This document shows positions 47,425 through 60,879 of a stretch of DNA of 64,000 nt, piece by piece; positions within the stretch are counted from its first letter, which is position 1, and every line of letters begins with the position of its first letter. Origin of the DNA: Latrodectus hesperus (Eukaryota; Arthropoda; Arachnida; Araneae; Theridiidae); NCBI GenBank assembly GCA_037975125.1, contig CM075862.1, forward strand, positions 57,521,279 through 57,585,278, given 5' to 3'. The notes below the pieces were generated by a model that saw nothing but the letters and a program-made list of their open reading frames with translations, ran no database searches and had not been told where the DNA came from. The translations under genes and the position numbers were made by a program.

Positions 47425-50400
47425 CATAATAGTAATTAAAATAAGTAAGTTCATCCCAAAATGAGCATTTTTCACACATGCTTGTATTATTGGAGGATCA
47501 AAGTGTGAAAGATTCAATTTAATGCCTATTAATATTAATTTTGTAAAATATGTATTCTTAATTAAGGTAATGCGATGCTTTTGAGAATCAAAAATTTTTG
47601 CATGTCTGTCTATCTCTTATATCTATTAAGCAATCACAGAATACTAAATTAAGCATTTCTTTGATAGTGGATTAGATTTTTGTTAAAGTATTTAATTTTA
47701 TGCTGAAGATTTCGACTTGAGTTTCCATTGAATAAAATATTAAAGCATTTTAAGTACAAAAACTGTGATAGATTCGAGTTTAATTACTGATTTCATTTTT
47801 GATATAAATAAAAACCTTTAAGGAAGATAAAATTTTTCAAATTCTTCTTTTGTGTAATTTACTGGATCTAAAATGTTTTATTGTCTCGTTTTATATCTAT
47901 TTTATTGCTTTCATTGCATATAAGTTCATGAGAAATGCATTCGAATTTATCAAATAACGATTGACTATTTCATCAAATGGTAAATTTCTCTGCACTCAAT
48001 GCGAGATTCAAAATCTGCTAGGATTTTCTTAAACTTGGCGCTTGATTTCAGGTTGTATTGTTACAAACTCATTAATTTCCAGAAAACAATTTGAAGCGAA
48101 TATTTCCTATTGATGGGAAAATTTATTTATCCAAATAAGAATTCTGAAATAAATTTTTTGGAAGTTCGTATCAATTAAAACATTTTTTCCAAATATTAAT
48201 ACTGGCCTATGCTAACAAATAAGTTATGAAAACTTCTGCCTATATATACGTAATTTTAATATTTTAATGAAATTGCCTATTATCAGGATAGGATTTATTT
48301 TACCTAATGTCTCTTTTGCTAAATAAAACTTTCTATTCTAAGTACTCTATTCGGAATCATCTAGGAAACTATAAAACTCAAACTTCATTAAGTAATTGAA
48401 TAAAGCACTAATGGAGTTGATACCCTTAATGGCGTAATAATTGTTGAAGGCATTCTGTTACTAGATAAGTAGCTGCTGAATATCCGTAAGTTATTAAGTT
48501 ATCATTAAAAAAATAATGCTAATTGATTTAGTCGAAGTATTTTACCACATCATTATCTGAAATGTTGAATCGCTAGGAACATTTCTTACTTCCTTATTCC
48601 CTTTAAGAATGTCCAATATTTTATCAAAATATTCGAAAATTAAAATTCTTTATCAATGACTTAATTAATTTATAGATAAATATCAATTTTTTTTACACTT
48701 TATTCCCCGAAATATCAAATAATATGATTCATTTAAAGCTGATTTATTTTATATGCATTGTGAAGAGTTTGAGCATTTATGGAATTTAATTTGTGGTCAA
48801 GAATTATTTTCATGTGATTCATTCCAAGTAATGACTCATAACTTTTGAGTAAAACAATGCTAAGATTGATTAACAAGAAAATGTATACGTTTTACTTGCT
48901 TAAAACCAGTAATTTCTATTGGTTTGCAACAATTATGTTGACTTTGTATGAAAATTATCTCATTTTTCATGTAATTGTAACATAAAAAGGCAAAAATACC
49001 CCATTTTTATTGTTTTCTTAAAATGCTTCTTGCAGTATATATCATCTTTGACCCAATTACAATGATCAGGAATCCCTTCGATTTGCCAAAATATAAACGA
49101 GAAAAATCTCTAAATTATAAATAAAGTTGCTCCCATCGCTCTGATTCACAAATGTTCCTATAATTAATTAAAATAATTTCATGTGCTACTTTTGCAATGG
49201 GTGTTTTTTTTTCATTTAGTTACCAAAAAATGTATCAGCATGAAATATTTTAATTTAATTTATTAAAATAAACTAATGATTTTGTATCTGTTCAAATCTA
49301 ATAGTAAATAGCACGTAAAACTTGTGAAAGTATGCATTTTTTTAAGACTATACTTTTTATTATTACACCCTTATGCATACATGTTAGACATGCAATATTT
49401 AATATATTTCTCTATAATTTTAGTTTTGAATGCAATGTCTAGTTATGAATAATGATTGTAAAGTAATATCAAATGAAATCCGGAATGTTTTGTAATTGCC
49501 TCAAAGATCGAAAACACTAATGCAATCAATAATATGGGTTATATAATATAATTTGTTACAATTAGCTACACCTTCAATTCATATATAACGTTAGCAATTA
49601 TATTTTTATCAAGATGCATTAATGTGCCATTGTGAAACCTCATTATTTAAACTCATTTTGAATGCATGGCTACGTAATTTGATCCAGAATTTATCTGTTT
49701 ATGCATACCTTAGTGTTTTTTAGAAATCTGTGTTTTAACTTCATTATTTTAAAGCTTTATGAAAACATTATGTATATAAATCTTATGCAGAGCAAAAAAA
49801 CATACAATGAGAAGTAATCGAATGTGAAGATTCATTAGGATTTGATTTTGTTTTGACTAGGCACAACTAGTTTGCTTACATTGTTCCATGTTTAACAGAA
49901 CCATTTGTAAAACGGCTTTAAACTCTGATAACATCTGTGCGATTTTCATGTGATGAATGCATCTGATTTCAAACTTTAAGGTGTGGCTTCTTATGAGAAA
50001 TGAAAACATAGTATCTCCAACATATATATATATATATATAGTGGCAGGGTGATTCATAACCAAAACATCTGAGTGTTGATTTAAATATCTATTAACTTCT
50101 GAAATATTTGCTCATTTACACTTAGCAAATTTAGCTGTAAGAAATGTTTAATTTCTTTCACAGTTAAATTTAGCTGTAAGATATTAGAATAGATATTTCT
50201 ACAGTACTTTAAAAATATTGAATAAGTAATTTCTAAGCTTCAGTAAAATGTTTATCTAATATTTTAATGTTTTGAAGTTTTGTTTTTGTTTCTCTTTTTA
50301 CCGGCAATTGTTTTATGTATTGAATTAGCTTATTTATTTGTTAAATATTAAAATAAACGACTGAAAGCATAGCAAAATTAAATACATTTTGATAAATTAC

Positions 50401-53400
50401 AAGAAAATTAAGGTATTTCTTTATTCGGAGATATTAAGCTAAAACTTACCTTAGTTGCATTTCTTTCTACTTCTTTTATTTCGAATTATAATATATGTGA
50501 TTTACATTTTGATGATTCTGTTTCATTAAGATTATTCCAAACTCATATTCTTGAATGCAATTTTCAACACATTTATGTATAATTTGCTTATGAGCATTCT
50601 TACTGCAATATCTTCTTATTTAATAGGCATACAAACAATGAATTTGTATGTAAATTTAGTTTTTAATAATTATTAATATATCTAGTGCACTTATATTTAA
50701 GAGGCGATCTTTTCATTTGAAAATATTAGTTTTTAAATGAATGAAGAAGACCGGAATATTTTTATTTACAGATGGATGTATTTGTTGTTCGTTAACCCTT
50801 TTGCGACTGTGAAGATTCCATGTAACTGTTTTCGGTAAAAGATCACAATACATTATTGACGTACATTGATTGATTATTCCTCTGGAATAAAAAAAAAGCC
50901 CAAAAATTTAATTACATATATTAATGGTAATCAAAATGACAAAATTATATTTTTGAGAAAGAAAACTTAGAGCTGCTTAAAGTGTAATGGGTGACGTGTG
51001 TGGATGGAGTGCCACCATATTTCCTTTATCCGCATGGATGGTGACAAGTCAATTTGTGTGTGTTATGACAGCGAAAATAAAGTTCAACTAGGAATTTGGT
51101 CTTTGTTTTGATAGAATAAAAGCAATTTCATAGTTCTGTTGATACATTATTTAATTCTTAAGCAAATTCTTTCTAAATTCTATAAGATAAAACAGCTCCC
51201 AGTACATTTACATAACTGAGAAGAAATTCATTTTTTCTTATATATGTTGGGTAAATATTTCATTTTATTATATATTTACATCAGATGGTAAATATCACTT
51301 TCATAATGTACAGTTATAAGAATTTAAAGGCATGTAAATTTAAGATTTAAATACTTTTTCATGTAACACTTCCGAATAATTTACTTGATGTATGACAAAA
51401 ATTATTTGACTATTTGGTTTGCCATTTAACTAATTGATTAAATTTAATTAGCTTTTAAAATTCATTAAAATAGAACTTTTATGAAAATCAATACTTCCAA
51501 ATTTAAATTGCCTCAATGCAAAAATTTTTTTTTAATTAAATTGGTTGAATTATCCTGCTCTGTTCATAAATCAATTTCACGAAACTGCCGATTCAAAAAT
51601 CAGAAAGCCTTTTTTTTCAATTGGCTATGAAATTGAGCAACATATATACATGCTGCCCTTTCAACAGCAGTTTTAAGATAAAGTAAGATTCGTATGTTCA
51701 CACGTTTTGCAAAATAGGCATTATATATTTTCAAAATAATTTTAATTATATTGAGTAAGAGCAATAATATAAAATCAAATGACGTCAATTTTTATGCACG
51801 TAAGCTTTAATTGTAATGCCAAAATGAATAAAGGGCTTAAAATTAGCTCTATAAAATTAAATAATAATATCACATTGCATTTCGTCAAATATTTACCATT
51901 TCTTAAATACATTTTCTCATTAAATCAGATTTCCTGACAGCAAGTGAGAAATAAAGGAGTAAATTTTAAGCAACGTTTTTAAAAATTAATTATTTTAATC
52001 TTAAAACAAGAACATAAAAAAAGAATGAAATTGTTTGTTTACGGAAACATTTTTTTTAAAAAAAGTGTTAATGCATTTAAACTTTATATGTATATCTACA
52101 AATCTACAACATAAATATGAGCTTCATGAGATTTATTTTCTGTGTTTATATTTTTTTGATTTTAGAATTCGTTTCAAAATCAAAATTGCTTATGAAAGTG
52201 TGTTTTCCCTGTAAAAAATAGAATATTAAATGTATGCTAAAATTAGTTTGTTACATAAATAGCCGAAAAGTTTTTAATATGTTTACCCTATAAGAAAAGC
52301 AAAGTTATTAAGACTTTCAAACTTTCAATGCAAATTCGATTAATTAGAATTCTTAGCCAAAAGTGGTCGCTACCTAAATTAATATCAGAAATTGAGTTAA
52401 TATAAGAAAGCGAAGCACATATTCTAGCAAGAGTTCCATTCTTCAAAATGGGTTGAAAAGCTCTGCGATGAGCAACGTTTCCATAGTAACTTTCATTTAA
52501 TTAGATTCAAATCTAGCTTTTCATATTCGCAGTGCCAAAATTTAAAAGTTTCCTTGAAACGAGTTTAATATTTAAGATTATGGAGTAATGCCATGCAATA
52601 TATTACATGCTTTGCATAAGAAAAAAAAATCAAATTTATTTTAATCTGGCAGAAGTAATTGAACTCAATATTTTCAATAGATTACCATATTTGGTAACGT
52701 TTACAAATAAACAATTAATTAATAACTCAAAATTTCAAAAACAATATCTCTATTTTTGTTGAAGAATGGTTTTTTAACAGTTATTTATTTTCGTAATTAT
52801 AATTTTCTGAAGGCAGGAAACAAATAAGATTAATTGTATTTTTTATTTTTTAATAAGGGAATAGATAAGAATGTTAAACAAAATATCTTTAAGACATCTT
52901 ATTTCTAATCTGATTTTGAGACTTTTTTTAACGCATGTTTCATTTAATTTTGTTGCTTTCATTATATTAATTATTACATTAAAAAAAATTTTAATGAGGA
53001 AATATATAGCAGTATTTCTAATTCTATTGGGAGGCATAATATTCATTCTTAGAATTTTATTATTATAATGTTTCAATTTTTGAGAGCTTTCTTTGATATT
53101 GCTCTTTTGGTTATAATTGAATTCCTATCTATGTTTGAGGAAAGAATTACAGGAATTTTTTTGATCAAATGAGTAAAATAAAATTCAGATAGAAACATTT
53201 GATTAAAAAATAATTCTTTATTTAAATAATATGATTAAATAATTCTTATAGGAACAGAATTAACATCAATGAAATTTCAATTTAAAAATTTTACCTTATT
53301 ACTAAATATTTAAAAAAATATTATTTCAATTTAAGAGGCATTAGATATAAAATTCAATTTCAACTAAACGCATTTTAAATTAGATGCACATAATAACAGT

Positions 53401-53717
53401 ATAATAGAAATGTATATCAATCCTTCTGACAAATAATTAAGTAAATAAATTTCAATGGGATACTTAAAATTTTAATAATATGATTTTTGTATCCAGACAG
53501 TATAGAAGTAGAAAAATAGATTATCATTCCTTTCAATTTTTCAGTGTTACTATGGACATCATTTAAAGTTTAGTAAGCATAAAAATAAAATTCTTGTTAT
53601 TCACAGAGAAAACTTTGCATTTTTTAGGACAATTCCCAGAATAATGGATCAGTTACAAAAAATTAAGTCGAAAATACATTACCCGACATGTATTTTCGAT
53701 TGTATTTTCGATTCGAA
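47425..53717. other. AT-rich stretch without recognised gene
   Basis: No coding sequence can be supported. A GC-richer patch at 50985-51090 and an isolated strong minus-strand splice donor (CTAAG|GTAAGT, at about 50450) were noted; either could belong to an upstream Rbfox exon but neither is proven. The short (TA) run at 50021-50040 and the rest are unremarkable. Confidence 0.5.
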
Positions 53718-54222
53718 AATGCAACACCAAAAAGGAGTAGCTAGAAAATGATGCAAATCTCTGGGAAGACTCATCTTATCGAGTTATGTAAATAATGTGA
53801 AATTCGCAAATCTGTAGAACACGTTGGATAAGATATAAGGTGAAGAACCGGAAAGAAAGAAGAAAATTCGTGACATTATTGCTGCTTAAAAACAATCGTT
53901 TGAAGCTTGTTCTTCTCACAAAGGATGCCTGTAACTGCAAAGAATGTATCTGCAGTGGAGTCAGTTCCAGCAGATACGAGTTTACGAGAGATATGGTGAT
54001 CGGACTAAGAAAGGCAGGTTGGTCCTTACAGCAAATCACAGCTGCCAGACACCTGGACACCTCCACAATGCCCGGCTGTTTAGAAGATTGGTGGAACAAG
54101 AAACTGTGAAACATTTTGTGGAGTACCGGTGCAGCCAGAGTTCCTTCATCACGAGTGGATCGACGTTCCCAATGAGGACAGCTCTGCAAAGGACGTCTTC
54201 CGAAATTCTACAGCATGTGTAA

Positions 54223-55300
54223 GACAGAAGGGACAGAAGGGGATCGAGTGGTCGAGGCTTAGTGCCAGAAGCCGAGGCTTCTATAAATAATTTCAAGTAC
54301 CAAGACACCCGAAAAGTATCGACTCCAGTCTACCACCCGGCAGCCGCCACCTGCCTCGGTAGACGAGCCAGCGAACCATACCTTGATGAGACGAGTAAAC
54401 TCGTCGGCACCCACTCACTTTTCATGGCAAATTGAACTCTCTCATAAGATTTGTTTTGAACTCTCTCACTTATATAAATTGAACTCTCTCAATATAGAAC
54501 GTTTGTTTTCCATCAATTCCTATTTACCGTCAATTCCTATACTATTCCTCTATTTCCCAGTTCTCGACCGGACCATCGTCGGTGGCTCGCTGGTATTCCA
54601 TCATTGGAATGTCATCCGACACAATGGACATGATCCTTTTAAGGAACGACCAGTTGCGCCGGTCCAAGATGGTACTCAAGCAATCGCTATCGTACGCCAG
54701 CTTGCTCCTTTCTTCCGAGGTCCTGGTACAAGACAGCACAAAGTGGAGGCAATCTCCAACCACATTGCACGAGCGACATAACTCACTAATCGGGTACCCT
54801 CGTTTATGAAGATACTCCGGTACACGTCCGTGTCCAGTCGCTATCTGGGCTATAATGGCATTACCGAAAACTCTCTTTTCAGTCACTGTTTGAAAGAGTC
54901 TGTAGGTCTGGCGGCCTACTACTTCATTCTCCCATCTCTGCTGCCATACACGCAGTGCTTCTTTATGCAACACCTTGAGAAGGTGTGATCTTGGACGTGA
55001 CAGGTCCAGCGTTGGCTCTGGTAAGTCCGCAGCCTCCTTGGCCAGTTCATCGGCTCTTTCGTTACCGAAAGTGCCTGCGTGAGCACGTACATAATGCAGG
55101 AATACCTCCCTTCGGCAAATCACCTCCCGATAAGAGTCCTTTACTTTATTAACCAAGATGTTTTGGTTATTCGGATCGGCCAGCGAGTAAAGGGAGGACA
55201 ACGAGTCACTGTATATATGACAAGTGCTGTCGTCCTGACTACTTTTGAGCCATTCTAGAGCCTTTCCCAGCGCCGACATTCCCGCCTGAAAGACGGAGTT
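54223..55300 (-). mobile_element. second, 5'-truncated copy of the R1-type non-LTR retrotransposon
   Basis: On the minus strand it begins AACTCCGTCTTTCAGGCGGG, the same sequence found at about 4353 in the 3.4-5.4 kb copy. It encodes the rest of RNase H and the C-terminus (55279-54542), then a 3'UTR homologous to the other copy (GGTGGCGGCTGC, GCTTCTGGCACTAAGCCTCG). It ends CCCCTTCTGTCCCTTCTGTC, a duplicated form of the other copy's terminus. It interrupts a Tc1/mariner element, with possible short target duplication GCATGTG/GCTGGATG-like flanks that are not exact. Confidence 0.85.
54542..55279 (-). pseudogene. non-LTR RNase H and CCHC C-terminal fragment, open over 245 codons
   Basis: Residues near 20-30 read CHIYSDSLSSL, carrying a catalytic Asp. 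HAGTFGNERADELAKEAADL near residue 65 carries the last RNase H Asp in N-E-R-A-D. Further on, CRSCNVVGDCLHFVLSC forms the CX2C-X7-H-X4-C motif typical of R1/Loa/I-type ORF2 C-termini. The frame ends naturally at EIEE before the 3'UTR. It has no internal stop, unlike the other copy, so this copy is younger; it lacks the RT, endonuclease and the first RNase H Asp. Confidence 0.8.
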
Positions 55301-58278
55301 ATATGCTGGATGATTTCATATCGATCAGAACCATATGCCGTCGATCGGTTGCTAGTGGCCTGTGCTCATGGCACCCGTTAAGAAGACTGCCATTGACCCC
55401 ACAGTATATACGTCAACGTCTGATATAGTGCCAGATTAGAGTGATATGGAGAGCGGAGCTGCACAAGATCGTCTTCTCAGAAGAGTCAAGCTTCTATTTC
55501 TTCAGTCTTAGTCACCGCTTATGAGTGTGGCGTCGAAATGGAGACAAGTCCAATTCTGCAGTAACTGTGGAATCCCCCACCATGCGACAGCACCGCATCA
55601 TGGTTTGGGGCGCCATTGCGTACGATGCCAGGACACCTCTAGTTCAAATTCAAGGCACTATGGCAGGCCAACTTTTCTTGGATGAAGTGCTGTAGCAAGT
55701 GACACTTCCTTACCTTTAAGAGGTGCCCAATATCCTTTTTAGCAGGATAAGTTCCGCCATACATTGCTGGCATCAGCCAACATGCCATGCAAAGTTTAGC
55801 ATTGTTCCAACTGACACTGTGCTCGCCAGATCTTTTATCAATAGAACATGTTTGTAATGTTTACCATTTTCAGTTCATTCTATTCAAAATTTTTGCGCTT
55901 ATAATGTCAAGAAGGTTAAAAAAACTGTTCTTCATATAAATCATTTTAATAATTTTTATGCTTAATGAGAAAAAGTTAATATTATAATTTTAAAATATGT
56001 GTTTATTTATTGTAAATCCATCGACATTTCATCAATCAGATTGACTAAAATGAAATAATGTGTACAAACAGATCCATTTATAGAAAGTTTGGTAGTCATT
56101 TTAAAACTTTTTCGCGGAATATTTATTATTTACTTTTATTAAGATGTGTTACTATAATAATTAATATAAAGAAAAACGTGTAAATCAAGTAATTTATTTC
56201 TATCAAAATTAAACAATACTTTACAATAGTTGTTTTAAATGTTTTATCCACTTGTGGAGCTGTTTTAAAGCATTAATTTTTTACAAAAATTATACGATTC
56301 TGACAATATTTTAATTTATTTAATTTAGTGTAAAGCTCATGTTATACTAATATTAATTTACTGAATTTAAAAATGTCAATATAATGAAATGCATATTATA
56401 CACGAAAATAAAAGTCCAAATTTATTCTCATCTTAAACCTTTACTGTCACTTTTTGTTGTGACAAATCTATTGAAGTCGAATAAAAACGAATATTTTTTA
56501 GAAATTATTAAATATTTAATTTATATTTGTATATTAATGTAAAATATTTTAATTTATTTTATTATTTCTTATTTATATGAATTTGAATTAAACTTAAAGA
56601 CAATATTTCAGGAATATATTCATAAATTTATTAATCAGGATTTGAAGGCTGTATAAAGCATTATAATAAAGCAATGAATTTTAAAAATAATTTCTAATAC
56701 TAAAATTATTTATAAGAATACTTTGTTGAATTGTGAGATATATTACTTTATTTGTGACAACAAGTTATGAGTATGAATGTAATATTTTATTCTAAAATCA
56801 AATAAATACTTCTATTCATATTTAAAAAGACTTTAATATTACTTAATCTAACATAAAAGTCATCTTACAAAGTTGTTTCCATCCATACAGATATTTTAAG
56901 CATTTATAATTATTTTTAATTTTAAAAGTTCTTAAATAAAGAAAAAAAAACTTAAAAATTCAGTTACATTATATAAGAAATCAAACTTTTTGCTAGGGAA
57001 TTTATAGAACTTATTTTTTATTGTAAAAAAACAATGTATATTGTCTTAAATAATTTTTGGAGTATTTGGACATATGAGATGTTTACGAACACAAAAAAAT
57101 ATTTTCTAAGTAACTACACTTTGCCATAAATATAGTGTAATGACATACAATTCTTAATTAATCTTAAACACAGAAAAAAAATTAAAATACAAAGATATTT
57201 TGGAAATATCATTTTTCTATTTAAATATAGAGTGTTAATAAGATACTAAACTTGGCAGTATATATTCTTGAAATTATATTTGATATTTTTAACAAAATAT
57301 TGACTTGAAAATTTAAATTGTTTTTCTTAAAAATATCATGAGAATTATATTTATGAAATTACAAGCGGGAAAAATGCTTTTATTCAAAGATTGTTTCAGA
57401 GTAATTTCTCTAAATTCTATTATCTAAATGCTTACACTATAATATATTTTGTAATTTATATTAATAAGATGCAAAAAGTATTCAAATTTGAATTTACAAT
57501 ATAGCAAGTAAATATATTCAATATACAAAAATGAATATAAATGAAAGTAATAATATAAATAATAATGATGAAATTATAAAATTTTGAAATTAGATATTAT
57601 TTCAAAATATTAGTATTTAAAATTAGAAATTCTAATTCCTTAAAAATATATGAGTTTGTTCATACAAATTAATATGTTTAATTTTTTTGGTAATATTCAA
57701 ATGCATCCATAAAAATAGACAAAATCATTCTATTATAAAATCATTTTTAAGCACAACTTACGTTCTACTCAATTTTGAACTTGCTGTATCTTATTTACAT
57801 TTAACTTAAAATCAAAAATAAAACTAGGAATATTTTACTGTTTAAAAATTAGTGCATATTTTATATATTCTTAGAAATGTTGTGTAATAAAAGGGGTAGT
57901 TTTCTCCTTTATTTTACTCTGCATTCCTGATTTCTTATTCAAGTCACTTTTTGGATTCAACAGTCAAGAGCAGATCAAATTATTTTGATGATCTGGGACG
58001 TTCGAGTAAACATTTTTCAGACTTTTACAATGTTTGTCTTTTAGACTTGATCCATCATTCTTTTCCACATACGTGACATGACATAACATAAAATAACGCA
58101 ATAAATTGATAAAATCGTTGCACACAGAAACTAGCCATTAAATGAATGATTTTTCCAATCTTCAATGAAATAAATAAACATACTAAATATTTTAGAAATG
58201 GTAATAGAATTTTATTTAATTTATACAACAGTTTCCCAAGAGATTTTGTTCTAAAAATGCATTTTATTTTGATAGAAT

Positions 58279-58296
58279 AAGAGAGAGAGAGAGAGA
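58279..58296. repeat. short (GA)n tract
   Basis: About eight GA units. (CT)n of similar size lies at 31320-31337 in the gag remnant. Confidence 0.9.
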
Positions 58297-60798
58297 TTGA
58301 TCCAAAAGAAAAATATCATTCAAAACTATTTTGAATATATTATTTTTTTAAATTCAGTACAAAATTATAATCGTTTTTGTCCTCGTACATAGTATAAAAT
58401 TCACAAAAATGCATCATGTAACTCATTATTAGAAAAATAACTAATATAATAATAAGTTTTGAGATAAAGTTATTTATGAGTAATGGAAAATAACGAGTTT
58501 CACATGTTAAAATTTATCTGACTCTGTAATGCCATGTTCATATCGCAAGAAATATTCAGAAAATGTCCCTAATTTGGGTGAATTAATTTTCTGCTGTTTT
58601 TAAATTAATATTGAAATAATAATGCAATAAATAAAAGCAATAAGTTTGGTTTAGATATTTTTTTACAAGAAAGGCATCTTCTAGCTTCTGAACATTTTAA
58701 TTTAATTAAGCTATTTACAACTGTTAAAGTGAAAAATATAAATGTCTTATTAAAATACAAAATTTTTTTATTTCTTTGAAGAATTGTTAAAAAGTTTATG
58801 CCTTTTACAGGTACGTTTTCTCTAACCAAATTCTATAAAATGTATTAAAGTCGGTAGTATGAATTATTATTTTATTATTTAGGCCATTTCAGTGATATAA
58901 GAAAAATGTATATGAACTGGAAACATGAAATTATTGTTATCTTATTTTTATTTTAGAGGAATTTTTATAAAATATCGAAAAGTTGCTCTCTTGAATTAAT
59001 TCTGTTTTTTTATTTCATTACTCATTGATAAATAAATAATACTTTGAGGTGAACAATAACTGAAATTTCAACTGACAAAGATAAATTAAATGTCAGATAT
59101 AAAATTTTAATTCTACAGTTGTATGGATATTTCAGAATTCCTTGATTCCTGGAATTAATAAATTATGAATGATACAATTCTTTATTATTCAGAAAAACGT
59201 TTTATTTACACTTTTTAAGTGTCCTAAATGTCTCAGATTTTACTTTTATGTAATAAAGATGCAAAATGTCAACTTCTGAAATCGAACATTCATTCTATTT
59301 TGAAATTATATAAAGCATCATTCAATATTATTGATTAAAATCATTTTTAAAATAATTTATTTAAAAATTAAAGTTATAAATTCACTTATTTAAAAAATAC
59401 GTTTAATACCTTTATCAAAGAAACTTGAGTGACAATTTATGTAAAGATATTAAGAATTTAGAAAAGTCACGCACATGACTATAATAATTCACACTTTAAT
59501 CATAAACCCAATTTAAAACTTTAGGAAACACGCAGTTATATATCTACATTTTAAAATAAAATATATTAACTGGAAACACCAATCTACAATTATACATATT
59601 TGATTCAGTAGAAGTTTTAAACTGTTCGTAAAAAGTATAACTGGAGAGTTAATTTTTTGTTAACTTTCTGCTTTATTGCAATGCCATTACCCAGCACCCA
59701 GATCTTCTAACTTCGCTCAGCTCAATACTATCACTTTAATGACGGTGGTAATTAACGCTGTGTGGAAATAAATCACAAATGAGGTTTTCAGCTATAAAAC
59801 TCTTATACTGAGTAAAGTCGTAAATGGTTTAATTTTCGTTACGCGCAACACTGAAGAAGATTCTACATTGCTAAATATGAGGAGAGATAACTAACTGTAC
59901 AGTAGTGAGATCACGTTAAAGTTGGAGAACTTTGTTAAATTACTCGATTTATTTGCATCATTTCACTCAATCACTCTATTTCCTTTTTAAAACTTATTAT
60001 CTTCGACTCCAAGTGAACTGCAGTTTTTCTTAAACTGGTTTAAGTAAAAATAAATTAAAATATTTTGCTAAAATGAATATAAATATTTTTGCTTAAAAAT
60101 AAATGAAAGTATTTTTGCTGAAATATAAAAATATTTTTTAGCCTTGTTAACAATCATTTTTTGAACATATGTCAAAGTATTCAATAATTTAAAAATACGA
60201 TAAAGACTACAAAAACAAATGAACTTTTAAATTTTATTTGCATTGTAACATATTTTATTTGTTTAATATGAAACATTATAATTTCAACATCGTAGACTAA
60301 TACTGAATAGTAAATATGTCCTTATATAAATTTTTTTATTTAAATGTATAATAAATGTTCAAAAATCTATTTGCATTTTTGATTATTCTTGTACGTTTAT
60401 AACCTGTGCGTCTTTGAATATGATAGGTTAATATTTATAATATAATCTTACCAAATAAAGTATAAAATTAACATCAGAAGTAATTTTAATTTTCCTTAAA
60501 CAAAGGAAGAAATTAATTTCTGGTTCTTATTTTTCAAGTTGATATTTTTCCAAATATTTTCATTTGAATAGATTTGATAAAATTTATGTACAAAATGAAA
60601 ATACTTGAACTTTTTATATATACATATTTTTGGCTAGTGAGTTTTTGTATGATTATACATAACAAGTAAAACAATGAATATAAAGCAACTCTTCGAGGTA
60701 ATTAATGAAAATTATATTTTTTTAATTGATTCAGATAACAAACTATGTTCTAAGTTATTAAAGTATACAATGTAGAAAAAAATGAGCTTTGTTGATTC

Positions 60799-60799
<1 letters not shown>

Positions 60800-60878
<79 letters not shown>
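60800..60878. repeat. (TA)n microsatellite
   Basis: About 38 TA units, adjoining a GC-richer patch of unknown origin at 60879-60960. Confidence 0.97.

Positions 60879-60879
<1 letters not shown>

Larger units (their letters stand above)
53718..55864 (+). mobile_element. Tc1/mariner element split by a retrotransposon insertion
   Basis: The left part (53718-54222) starts with GAAAATGCAACACCAAAAAG, the inner end of a TIR. It encodes an N-terminal segment with GLRKAGWSLQQITAARHLDT and ends at SSEILQHV. The right part (55301-55864) resumes with SIRTICRRSVASGLCSWHPL, exactly the next family segment. It then runs FSEESSFY, IMVWGAIAYDARTPLV, a QDKFRHT box and SPDLLSIEHV. The 1.08 kb between is a minus-strand R1-type retrotransposon. 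The first catalytic Asp is replaced by Glu, and several stops occur. The right TIR is missing or unrecognised. Confidence 0.82.

Noticed and set aside
52843..53076. Overlapping hydrophobic open frames on both strands
   Set aside because: Low-complexity Ile/Leu/Asn-rich translations of AT-rich DNA, with no start context, splice sites or homology.
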